64,000 bases of DNA, taken from the NCBI RefSeq assembly GCF_004193775.1, contig NC_041003.1, forward strand, positions 28,645,735-28,709,734, given 5' to 3'. The notes under the pieces are model-generated. The model searched no databases. It was given only the letters and a program-made list of their open reading frames with translations, and was not told where the DNA came from. Within the stretch, counting starts at the first letter, position 1, and each line of letters opens with the position of its first letter. The stretch is from Glycine soja. Taxonomy: Eukaryota > Streptophyta > Magnoliopsida > Fabales > Fabaceae. Shown here piece by piece: positions 10,240 to 20,619 of this stretch. Made by a program: the position numbers and the translations under genes.

Positions 10240-12148
10240 GTAGAGATTTTGTTTTTGTCAGTTTATGTTGAAAGATAGAAAAATAGATGCAAGAGATGCT
10301 GGAAACATGTGTCTGAACTACTCAACAAAGTCCATTTTATATAGGCTGATTGCAATAAATACTAATAATTATAGGAGGTTTTATCCTTATTTACATGATA
10401 ATGCCTATAAATTGGATTATCATAAGTCTGATTCTAATCAAATATGCTTATATTTACAAAGATCCTAATTAAATAAAGGAAACAAATCATGAAATATAAA
10501 AGAAGAATAAATTCTAAGAAGAATAAAGATTTTCCTAATTATTTATTATCTAAAAGTTAAAAAAATACACAAAATTAAAATAAGAGGTAAATTTTGGTTT
10601 CAAGATTGAAACCACAGTCACTGATCTATGCTTTCAAGAAAGGAATAACTTCAAATTCACTTTGGAGTGTTCTTTACTCATGAAACCATTTTTCCTAGGA
10701 AGATACCCACTTGTGTCCATTGTAGCTACAAAAAATGAACTCATCAGCATCTTTACGAGCATATCCGGATATGTTTGGTTTCTGAAGGGAATTGATGTTT
10801 TACACTCTACATGGCCTCAAAATGTTGAGTAATCTAAGCCCTTCTTGAGTACCATCTGTTTTACAAATTCTAAACAAAATCTCACCTTGGATGGTTCCCT
10901 AAATTTTATGGCTTTATTCCCACCATCCTTAAAATCTTGTCAACTTACATCATATCCTCTTCCCATGTTTCCATAATTTCCATCCTGTTTTCTTTTTCTT
11001 TTTTTTTCTTGTCAACCTTATTTGTTGTTTTGAATCTTTATTTGTTCTTGTTAACTAGGTGGCATTGAAAAAACCTATATAACATCTTCAACTTTTTTAG
11101 TAGTGACTGTCCCCCAATTTGGAGAGGAGAAGACCACTATTTTGACTTACCTTATTTCTCTCTTAGTATTATTTATTTATTTATTTTAAAAAAAATCTAA
11201 AGAATAAGAAAATAAGAGTACGAAAAAAATTAAAAAAATGTCTGTGGTTATACCTCATGAATGTAAAGTCTGAGGAGTTGCATTTCTATTACTACTCTAG
11301 TATTCACTTAGTTATTTCATTCAATAACAACACAAGTCAAAGAACATATTAAATGAAAGAAATGAGACAATCTCAAAAATCATTTGTCCTCAAGACAGCC
11401 ATGACAAGAACCATAGGGTCAGTACAAATTCCATGGAGTTTCTGGTCGAGAAAGCAGTTACACTCACAGACTAAGTTTCTTCTTTTTCAACCTCCTTCAA
11501 GGTGAGCAAGGCATGCTTTCCTCCTCCAACCTTTGTCTCCCCCTTCACTAAATTTTGGCCTAGCCTTTATGTGTGGTTGCTATTTTCTTTTCCCCCTTTC
11601 TTCTGTTGTGAGCACGCTTGAGAGGGAAAATAATGGTGTTCCGCCTTCAATCTCTCATCTCAAAGCCCTAGCTTCAAGTGAGTATGTGGGTGAAGCTCTG
11701 CCCCACTCTCCCCTATGGTTGGATGCGTGAAAGAATGTGAGGATAACGGGAAATGTTTTGGGTCTTAAAAACATGATCCCCTTCTTCTGCAAAGATACCC
11801 ATCCATTTACCCTATAAGAAAAATCCTCACACAAGCCTACTTTCTTTATTAAAATCCTACCCCATGTCAATTACAAGTAAAGGCTAAGTATTACTTTTTA
11901 ATCTTAAGTAGTTGTGAAATCAATTTATTTTAATAAGAAAACAGGAACTTAAAACATTGTTGTGCTGATCTAAACAAGTTGGAGAATTAATTCTTCAAAG
12001 TGATAGACACTAGCAAGTTAAATTTTTGGGAGTGTTACATAGTTCATTGTTCAGGCTTTAGGCCAAAAGCATTCTTTTATGATGGAGCATGTTAGAGATA
12101 TAAAATTATTTTGGCCCTTCATCTTACTGGTTTAATCAATTGGTCTTT
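10240..12148 (+). other. MLH1 intron remnant and unassigned AT-rich sequence
   Basis: This should correspond to intron sequence between the MLH1 exons, plus later insertions. No conserved coding block is seen; frames at 10265-10468 and 11533-11730 are short and unlike any family I know. The last 150 bases up to 12148 read as intron and join in sense to 18732-18758, which leads to the next MLH1 exon. Confidence 0.5.
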
Positions 12149-12601
12149 TGTGGTGTGTGACTCAAAAATCACCAAAGCCACAAATGTGAAGGACTGTATT
12201 AGTTGATGTTATAACTGAATTCAATTGTCTTAACTGGCGCCAAAGGAAAATATTTTCCTCCTATAGCTATCAACTTGTGTATATAAATTCTTGATCATGT
12301 AAATGAGAGAAGAGGGGTTTTTCATAGAGAGAAAGAGAGTTCAAAAGGTGATAGAGAGCTAGGAGATTGAGAGAGGTTTTGTCATAAAGAAATTGAGAGA
12401 GATCAAAGCTAGCTTCTGCTTGTATTGAACTTGTAATCTCCATGATGAATGTGATGATGATGAGATGCATTTTCCCATGGATGTAGGCACATTGCTGAAC
12501 CACGTAAAATCTTGCTGTAGTTCTTGGCTTTGTTCTTTGTTGTGCTTGTTCTTGTTTCTTTGATCTTGTGTAGGTCTCAAAGGATAAAAGAAGAACCAAG
12601 A
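12149..12601 (+). repeat. Copia 1 5' LTR
   Basis: Starts TGTGGTGTGTGACTCAAAAA. A TATA-like TATATAAA lies at 12280-12287, a likely promoter core. The LTR ends ...GAAGAACCAAGA, judged by the point where it stops matching the 3' LTR and by the target duplication. The terminal dinucleotide is GA and not the usual CA. Confidence 0.8.
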
Positions 12602-12602
12602 A

Positions 12603-13355
12603 GTGGCGTCATCTATTGGAACATCAAGATCAAGAAAGAAGGGAACAACAAAGTACGATATTGAGAAGTTCTCAGGAGAAAATGATTTTGGGTTATGGAG
12701 AATCAAGATGGAAGCAATCTTGATTCAACATGGTTGTGCAGAAGCTCTTGAAGGAGAAGAAAAGATGTCAGAGTCTCTAAGCTCAAAGGAGAAATCATAA
12801 ATGATTGATAAAGCCAGAAGTGCAATCATTCTATGTCTTGGAGATAAAGCCTTAAGAGAAGTTGCAAGGGAAAAGACAGCAGCCTCAATGTGGTTGAAAC
12901 TGGAGTCCTTGTACATGACAAAGTCCCTTGCAAATCGGCTATGCTTGAAGCAACAATTGCACACCTTCAAGATGACAGAATCAAGAATAGTCACTGAGCA
13001 ATTGGCTGATTTTAATAAGATCCTAGATGATTTGGAAAATATTGAAATAAAACTTGAAGAGGAGGATAAAGGTCTTTTGCTTCTGAATTCCTTACCAAAA
13101 TCCTTTGAGCATTTCAAGGATGCAATCCTTTATGGCAAAGATCAAGACATTACCCTAGAAGAAGTCCTGACCTCAATAAGGACCAAGGAGATGCAAAAAC
13201 AACAAGACTCCAAATCTGAGGATAATGGTGAAAGCCTGAATGTTTCAAGGGGAAGGAGTGAAAATAAGGGACCAAATGGGAAGAAATCCAAATCAAAGTT
13301 AATGGATTCAAAGAATGACCAGAAAACAAAGTTCAAATGGACTCTGTTGACATAG
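12603..13355 (+). pseudogene. Copia 1 gag
   Basis: The frame starts just 2 nt after the LTR, with GTG where ATG would be expected, and reads ASSIGTSRSRKKGTTKYDIE, then KFSGENDFGLWRIKMEAILI. A TAA stop falls at 12798-12800 and the frame resumes with MIDKARSAIILCLGDKALRE, MWLKLESLYMTKSLANRLCL and LLLLNSLPKSFEHFKDAILY, matching the UBN2/Copia gag domain of TNT1-type elements. A lysine-rich tail follows, but the CCHC zinc knuckle is not recognisable before the stop at 13353. Gag packages the RNA into virus-like particles; this copy cannot make a full product. Confidence 0.9.
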
Positions 13356-16300
13356 TTGAAGCCTTTGATGGTTATGAGAGTGCAGGTGTTTTAGTAGCAT
13401 CAAATACCAAAACACAAACAGAATGGATTATGGATTATGGATGCTCATATCACAGTAGCCCGAGGAAGGACTATTTTGAAACTCTAGAATGAAAGACAGC
13501 AAGAACTGTATTACTAGGAGACAACTATTCATGCAAGGTGCAAGGCATTGGAGCTGTGAGACTGAAGATGTTTGATAACAAAGATTACTTACTGAAAGAT
13601 GTAAGGTACATTCCTGAACTCAAAAAAAATCTTATTTCCATAAACATGTTTGATGATCTAGGATATTCAACTAGAACTTTGAATGGTGTTTTTAAGGTTT
13701 CAAATGGATCTTTAGTCATAGCTAAAGGTAACAAGAATAAAAGTAATGGCTTGTTTATTCTTGAAGGTTCCACTATTATTGGACATGCATCAGTAGCTAG
13801 TAATACATTGATTGACAAAACTAAGCTTTGGCATCAGAGATTAGGTCATGTTAGTGAAAGGGGATTACATGAACTTGAGAAACAAAATCTGTTAGGTGAT
13901 GATAAACTGGATAAACTTGAATTTTGTGATCATTGTGTACTTGGTAAATCACATAGATTAAGCTTTGGCATTGGTATTCATGTTTCATCTAGGCATTTTT
14001 TAGTATGTGCATTATGATTTATGGGGACCATCTAGAGTGAAAACTCATGGGGGAAGCTCATACTTCCTCACCATCATAGATGATTTCTCAAGAAGAGTAT
14101 GGCTGTATGTTTTGAAAAATAAGTCAAAAGTTTTTCAAAAATTTAGAGAGTGGCATACTTTATTGGAAATTAACTTGGTACAAAACTAAAAGTTTTAAGG
14201 ACTGGCAATGGCTTGGAGTTTGTTTCATAGCAATTCAATGAGTTTTGTAGGAAAGTAGGTATCAAAAGACACAAAATAGTCCCTCACACACCACAGCAGA
14301 ATGGACTAGCAAAAAGAATGAATAGGACCATTTTGGAAAGAGTGAGGTGCATGCTGTTGAATGCAGGACTGCCAAAGAACTTTTGGGGAGAAGCTGCAAA
14401 CACAACAGCCTATGTGATCAACAGATGTCCATCATCAACTTTAAACTTCAAGACACCAATGGAAGCTTGGAATGGTGAACCCCCTGATTACTTAGGATTG
14501 AAGGTGTTTGGATCACTGGCCTTTGCTCGTGTTAAACAAGGAAAGCTCGATGTAAGGGCTGTAAAGTGTGTGTTCATTGGCTATCCTGAAGGAGTTAAAG
14601 GGTACAAGTTGTGGAAATTGGAACCTGGTGAGTCAAAGTGCATTATCAGCAGGGATGTTACCTTTGATGAGAACAGAATGGCAATGCTAAGTAAGGATCA
14701 AAAGGACAATAACTCAAGTAATGAGAGTACTCAATTTGAGGTGGAGCCTTCAGAGATATCAGATCATGGCAGTGAAGATACTGTTGATCACACTGATCAA
14801 GCAGTAACTGGTGATAATGAAGATTTGGCTACTCAACATGACTTGTCCAATTATCAATTGGTTAGAGATAGAGCTAAAAGGGTTATAAAGCCTACAAGGA
14901 GGTATGGTCATGCTGACATTATCTGCTATGCATTGAATGTTGCTGAGGAGATTCAAAATTCAGAACCAAAGACCTTGAGGGAAGCAATTGAAAGTGAAAA
15001 CAGACAGTTGTGGCTTCAGGCAATGAATGAAGAAATGGAATCCTTAAGAAAGAACAAGACCTGGATACTTGTGGATCAACCCAAGAAGCAGAAGGTTGTT
15101 GGATGTAAGTGGATTTTCAAGAAGAAAGAAGGTATTCCAGGAGTAGAAAGGCCTAGATACAAGGCAAGACTTGTAGCAAAAGGCTTTACACAGCTTGAAG
15201 GAATTGATTACAATGAAATTTTTTCACTAGTTGTGAAGCATTGTTCAATAAGAATTATACTAGGTCTTGTCAATCAGTATGACTTGGAACTTGAACAACT
15301 TGATGTTAAAACTGCATTTCTTCATGGGAATCTTAAGGAAACCATTTACATGAACCAACCTGAAGGTTTTGAAGAAGGGGAGAACAAGGTGTGTTTGTTG
15401 AAAAAATCTTTGTATGGACTAAAGCAAAGCCCTCGAATGTGGTATCTGAAGTTCGATGAGTTCTTGATCAGGTATGGTTTCATAAGAAATAGGTATGACA
15501 ATTATGTATATATCCTAAAAAGGAAGAAAGTGTGTGTTCTCTACCTTCTCTTGTATGTGGATGACATCCTCGTAGCAAGTGCTAACAAGGAAGAGATTAG
15601 ACAACTTAAGGAAAGTTTGAACACAGAATTTGAGATGAAAGATTTAGGATCGGCAAGAAGGATACTTGGTATTGATATCCATAGGGATAGAGAAAATGGT
15701 GAACTATTCTTGTCTCAAAGCAACTACCTCAAGAAAGTGGTGGAAAGGTTTATGATGCATCAATGCAAATCTGTCAGTACACCACTTGGCCATCATACCA
15801 AATTGTTTGTTATTCAAGCACTAGAGACAGCTGAAGAAAGGCCTAAAATGAATCAAACACCCTATGCAAGTGGTGTTGGAAGTATAATGTATGGAATGGT
15901 TTGCAGCAGACCTGACTTGGCTCATGTAGTAAGTATGATAAGCAGGTTCATGGAAGATCCTGGCAGTGCACACTGGGAGGCTTTAAAGTGGACACTGAGG
16001 TATCTCAATGGATCTTTGCAAGCTGGATTAAGGTACAAGAAGATAGCACACAAGGAAGCAATTATAGGCTATGTTGATGCAGATTTTGTAGGTAATGTAG
16101 ACACAAGGAAGTCCTTAACTGGATATGTGTTTACTTTGTATGGAACTGCAATTAGTTGGAAAGCAAGTCAACAATCAGTTGTTTCTCTTTCAACCATTGA
16201 AGCATAATACATGGCCCTAGCTGAAGGAGTTAAGGAAGCAATCTGGCTAAAGGGAATGGTAAATGAGCTTAGAATAGCACAATCCTGTGTCACAATTCAC

Positions 16301-16525
16301 TGTGATAGTCAGAGTGCTATTCATTTAGCAAATAACCAAATTTATCATGAGAGGACGAAGCATATAGATGTGAAACTACACTTCATCAAAGATATGATTT
16401 ATTCTGAGAGGGTGAAGGTGGAGAAGGTTTCAACAGAAGAAAACCCTGCTGACATGTTCACAAAGTCCATATCTAGTGTCAAGTTCAAGCGCTGCTTGGA
16501 CTTGATCAATTTTGAAGATGCCTAA
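13356..16525 (+). pseudogene. Copia 1 pol: protease, integrase, reverse transcriptase, RNase H
   Basis: Domains in the Copia order. The protease motif is WIMDYGCSYH near 13425, where the usual D-S-G is D-Y-G. The gag-pre-integrase block has WHQRLGHVSERGLHEL and CDHCVLGKSH. The integrase has lost its second catalytic Asp (TGNGLEF, near 14205) and the Glu (PQQNGLAKRMN, near 14300). The reverse transcriptase has a complete LLYVDDILVASANK near 15550. RNase H has VDADFVGNVDTRKSLTGYVF, then a TAA at 16205-16207 replacing Glu in LSTIEA(E)YMA, then HCDSQSAIHLANNQIYHERT. At least two further frame breaks lie near 14000 and 14190. The 629-codon stretch 14318-16207 remains open. Confidence 0.92.
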
Positions 16526-16597
16526 AGAAGATTAGTAGAAGTGCAGCCCGGAATCACAAGATAGACACTTGTTGCTTTTGGAGTCAAGGTGGAGATT

Positions 16598-16703
16598 TGT
16601 GGTGTGTGACTCAAAAATCACCAAAGCCACAAATGTGAAGGATTGTATTAGTTGATGTCATAAATGAATTTAGTTGTCTTAATTGAATTAGTGACTTGGG
16701 GCC
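16598..16703 (+). repeat. Copia 1 3' LTR, left part
   Basis: TGTGGTGTGTGACTCAAAAA follows the purine-rich GTCAAGGTGGAGATT (polypurine tract). The LTR matches the 5' copy up to the GGGCC just before 16704, where another LTR is inserted. Confidence 0.85.
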
Positions 16704-18361
16704 TGTTGGATCAAGTGGCCTCAGAATAATTAAGAAGGGGGGTTGAATTAATTATTAATGAACCTTTACTAATTAAAAATCTATCCTTCTTAATGTTACT
16801 AGATTCAATTAGGCTTTTACTATAATGTTAAGAAAGTAAAGAACAGAAATAGAAACTTAACCAAAAGTAAAAGTGATAATTAAAGTGCACGATGGAAATT
16901 AAAAAGTGTAGGGAAGAAGAAGACAAACATAAGCATTTTATACTGGTTCGGTAACAACCTGTGCCTACATCCAGTCCCCAAGCAACCTACGGTCCTTGAG
17001 ATTTCTTTTCAACCTTGTAAAAACCTTTACAAGCAAAGATCCACAAGGGATGTACCATCCCTTGTTCTCTTTGAACAACCAAGTGGATGTACCCTCCACT
17101 TAAACTGATCCACAAGAGATGTACCCTCTCTTGTTCTTAGTTACAACAACCCAAGTAGATGTACCCTCTACTTGTACCACAAAGGATGTACCCTCCAATG
17201 TGTTAAGACAAAGTTCTCAGGCAGTTAGTCCTTTGAATCTTTGTGAAGGGGAAACAAAAGATATCTCAAGCAGTTAGTCCTTTGAAATTTTTTTTTTAAG
17301 GGAAAGGGAAGAATCAAAAGAATTCTCAGACTATGTCTTTTTGAATTCTTTGAAAAGGGAGAAGGGAGACACAAAAGAATTCAGGCGGTTAGTCCTTCGT
17401 TCTTTTGCAAAAGGGAGAAAAGAGACACAAAAAGAATTTAGGTGGTTAGTCCTTGTCGAATTCTTTTTGGTAGAGGGAGAAGAGAATGAAAAGATATAGC
17501 ACACTTTTGTTTTCTGCAGAATTTTCAATTGCAGAAGAACAAAGGTTTGAAAAACAGAAAACTTAGAAAGCTTTTTGGCAAAGGAAGAAGAAGAAAGATG
17601 AGTAGGAAAGAAATCTTAAAGAATTGTAAAGGTTTAAAGGTTTCTCAAAAGTTGTTCAAGAAGTTCTAAGAAATTGTTCTTAAAAGTTGTGTAAAAAGTT
17701 ATTAAAATGCAAGTCAAGGTCTTGCTTTTATAGACTCTTCATGTCTGGTCAAGAAAACCATTGGAAGAGTTATAACCTTGAGAAAAACCTGAAAACCATT
17801 GGAAGAGTTATATCTCTTGACTTTTTATTCAAAACTTGTTACTGGTAATCGATTACCAAAACCATGCAATCGATTACACAAAGCATTTTATGAAAAGATA
17901 TGACTCTTCACAATTTAATTTGAATTTCAATGTTCAGATACACTGGTAATCGATTACCAATATATTGTCATCAATTACACCATTTAAAAATCAATTGGAG
18001 CGTTGCAAATTCAGTTAAAAGCTTTTGAAATCAAACTTGGCCACTGGTAATCGATTACAGGAAATTGGTAATCGATTACCAGAGAGTAAAAACTCTAGTA
18101 ACTTAGAAAATTTTGAGAAACACTTTTCTTGTAAAACAAAACTGTGCTATGTTTGATTTTTGAAAAATTCTTTTCAATACTTCCCTTGTGAAATCATCTT
18201 CTCTAGAATCTTGATTCTTCTTGATGTCATTTCTTGAATCTTGAAATTAATCTTGATCTTGAACTTGTTGACTCAATCTTGAAATCATTCTCTTGGGCTT
18301 TTTGTCATCATCAAAACTACTTGAATCAACTTGATTCATCATCATGAAGCTTGCTTCTACA
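16704..18361 (-). mobile_element. Solo LTR, Sirevirus-like Copia, nested in Copia 1
   Basis: 1658 bp bounded by TG (16704) and CA (18361), with no internal region. The flanks are GGGCC on the left and GCGCC on the right. The uninterrupted 5' LTR of Copia 1 has GGCGCC at this site, so the duplication is GCGCC with one change. Orientation is judged from similarity to the LTR at 54889: on the minus strand both begin with a TTTTGATGATG-type block, then palindromes, then a TATA region (near 17730) and a GGATGTAGGCAC-type block. Several copies of GGTAATCGATTACC lie at 17842-18082. Confidence 0.85.
17842..18082. repeat. Cluster of GGTAATCGATTACC palindromes
   Basis: Full or partial copies at 17842-17859, 17865-17880, 17943-17960, 18044-18060 and 18065-18082, the longest form being CTGGTAATCGATTACCAG. 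The spacing is irregular. Conserved palindromic repeats in LTRs are a described feature of Sireviruses; whether this motif binds a factor is unknown to me. Confidence 0.9.
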
Positions 18362-18726
18362 GCGCCAAAGGAAAATCTTTTCCTCCAAGAGCTAGCAGCT
18401 TGTGTATATAAATTCTTGATCATGTAAATGAGAGAATATGGGTTTTTCATAGAGAGAAAGAGAGTTCAAAAGGTGATAGAGAGCTAGGAGATTGAGAGAG
18501 GTTTTGTCATAAAGAAACCAAGAGAGATCAAAGCTAGTTTCTGCTTGTATTGAACTTGTAATCTCCATGATGAATGTGATGATGATGAACTGCTCTTTCC
18601 TGTGGATGTAGGCACATTGCTGAACCACGTAAAATCTTGTTGTATTTCTTGGCTTTGTTTTTTGCTGTGCTTGTTCTTGTTTCTTTGATCTTGTGTAGGT
18701 CTCAAAGGATAAAAGAAGAACCAAGA
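18362..18726 (+). repeat. Copia 1 3' LTR, right part
   Basis: Continues the LTR from GCGCCAAAGGAAAATC to GAAGAACCAAGA, matching 12232-12601 with scattered differences. It is followed by the target duplication TCTTT at 18727-18731 and MLH1 intron sequence. Confidence 0.85.
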
Positions 18727-18758
18727 TCTTTGACATTCTATCCTTAATTCATTTGCAG

Positions 18759-18898
18759 CAAAGAACTTATGTATTAGAAAGTTCTTTGTCGTTTTGATCA
18801 TTTCAATGCCATTCAACTAAATGATCCAGTCCCCTTGAAAGACTTGAGTAGATTCAGAATGTAATGATGATGACAACTTAAAAGAGAAGATTGCAGAA
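18759..18898 (+). pseudogene. MLH1: MLH1 fragment, third exon
   Basis: After a CAG acceptor the frame reads KELMY, a TAG in place of Gln, then KVLCRFDHFNAIQLNDPVPL, then KDL. Later the exon contains KEKIAE before a GT donor at 18899. It continues directly from the exon at 10132-10239 in plant MLH1, so the two blocks were adjacent before Copia 1 and other sequence entered the intron. Damage in the Asp/Glu-rich stretch and the TAG show a pseudogene. Confidence 0.9.
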
Positions 18899-19351
18899 GT
18901 AATCACCCTCTGGTTTTAGCTTGAATGTTTTATATTTTCAATAATGGTAGTTTTTGTTTACTCTAAGGATTACGGTAATCTCTGAATTATTTATATTGTG
19001 AAATTTAATTGTAAAGAACATGAGAAGCTTGTTTGCATTAAGTTTTGTTGAAATATTTGAGATACAACATCGTCTCGAAAAGTAAGAAAAAGATGGAGTG
19101 GAGAATTGGTGAGAATCTAGAAGTGTTGGATGAAGCCACCCATGTAGCTTGATTTAAAGAGTTTCACTGTTTCCTATTTAAAATTTGAGGTCCCGTCCTG
19201 CAGATTAGAAAGGGTAGGTAATAAATTAGGATCTATGGACAAATGGGGTCTGAGGAAACCCCAATCAAAAGCATAGAAATGCCACGGAGGATAATTTGTT
19301 CAGGCATATATATAATGTTAGTTTCATGACTTTTGTCAATTTATTAATTGA

Positions 19352-19675
19352 ATGTCAAAAGCACATGGAGGCATAAAAATTTTCTGATGAAGTTATCTAT
19401 GAGTTGGGAGAGTGAAAACCTTATGCAACAGATGGAGCTAGAGTTCTTGTTAGACGAAATCAAAAAGTTTAAAGTGGGGATTCATCAAGTTCTTGCAACT
19501 CTTCAAATTGATTCAGGTGGGGGGCATGGCAAAGGGATCAAGCAAGAGGAAATGTCTATATTGCATATTTTGAATAATATTGAAGGCTTCAAAGGCTCTC
19601 TTGTGAAAACCCAGGAGAAGCTGCAACTACTTGTAGAGAATTCTATCCTCCTAATTGTACTTTTGACACATCACT
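19352..19675 (+). pseudogene. NETWORKED1-like (NET1) actin-binding protein fragment
   Basis: The sequence reads CQKHMEA-stop-KFSDEVIYEL in one frame and, after a shift, ENLMQQMELEFLLDEIKKFK, VGIHQVLATLQID, EEMSILHILNNIEGFKGSLV and KTQEKLQLLVENSILL. This is a segment of the long coiled-coil region of the plant NET1 family (kinase-interacting family proteins that link actin to membranes), whose full proteins exceed 1500 residues. No KIP1/NAB actin-binding domain is present. The fragment lies about 450 bp after the MLH1 exon on the same strand. The two genes are not parts of one gene, so the pair arose by neighbouring duplication or by capture. Confidence 0.8.
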
Positions 19676-19679
19676 GCAG

Positions 19680-20513
19680 TATTTTTTAAATTGATAACTA
19701 GTCTACCTTTTAAAGAGGTATTATGTAAATTTAGAGAACTAGTTACAAATTTTTAAATTATAGGTATTTATTTTTAAATTTTAAAATAGGTCAACAACTC
19801 AAATGTAAATAAATTAGTGTTTAATTTTTGTACTTGATTCATTATTTTCGGATGATATCAACTGCATATCATCCACAAAACCATAATGTTTCCTATGGTA
19901 ATGCTTCCTATGGCCATCATCTGGCTAAACAACAAATTCAATCAATTCTCACATACTGGAATTTTTGGAGGTCCAACATTATTCCAAAAGTAATCATTCA
20001 TGAAATGAAATAGTGCCAATTAATGTTGAATTGGACCATCCTTCGCTATTGGATCAGTTTCAATCATGAATTGATCAATATCACCAAAAGGTGCTAGCTA
20101 GACAAAAAATAAAAGAATATCAACACCAATGAAGGGAAAAAAAATAAGAATCATTAACAATACAATGAGAATCCTATGTGGGGTATCTAAGCTATGGCCA
20201 TCTATCAAGAAAACGAATTTTATTAAGTGTCGGCCAAATTACATGTATTTCAATATCAAACCACAAATTTATTACTTTATGGATTAGCTTTTGGAGGCTG
20301 AAATAACACATAAGAATATATCACTGCTGACTAGTACATTTTTTAAGACAAATAAATATTCACACATGAACCTATATATGCACTACGAGTTAGCGACTAA
20401 GATATATCAGAATCCACATAATGCATGACCTTTAAGATAAGAAATTATATGATAGCTGTTAACTCGCATTCCCGCACCAGTAAACGGACAAAATCATTGG
20501 GAACCACTTTTCG
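19680..20513. other. AT-rich spacer
   Basis: No gene seen. A frame at 19828-20013 contains STAYHPQN, which resembles an integrase motif by chance only; nothing around it supports a Gypsy element. Confidence 0.5.
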
Positions 20514-20619
20514 CACTACTACAAAAACATTTTTCTACGACACCTATTCAAAGGCGGTTGTAATAAAACCAACGTTGTATCCTACGCGGTGGCATTTTTA
20601 AAAATATTTTCAACTTTTC

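Larger units (their letters stand above)
12149..18726 (+). mobile_element. Copia retrotransposon 1 (Tork/TNT1-like), full length but dead
   Basis: Two related LTRs (12149-12601 and 16598-16703 plus 18362-18726) flank gag and pol on the plus strand. Five-base target duplications TCTTT lie at 12144-12148 and 18727-18731. The LTRs start TGTGGTGTGTGACTC and differ by scattered substitutions and small indels, so the insertion is not recent. The 3' LTR is interrupted by a solo LTR. The element sits in an MLH1 pseudogene intron, about 30 bp before the acceptor of the third exon. Family placement comes from the gag and pol resemblance to TNT1. Confidence 0.9.

Noticed and set aside
11099..11105. AGTAGTG followed by ACT, like a CACTA right end
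   Set aside because: No subterminal repeats and no partner CACTACT end with matching flank was found upstream.
12270..12706. Minus-strand frames of over 100 codons in the Copia 1 LTR
   Set aside because: Antisense to the LTR and gag start, and repeated at 18392-18816 because the LTR is repeated.
19828..20013. Frame with STAYHPQN resembling a Gypsy integrase motif
   Set aside because: No other integrase or RT block in any frame nearby; the match is too short.
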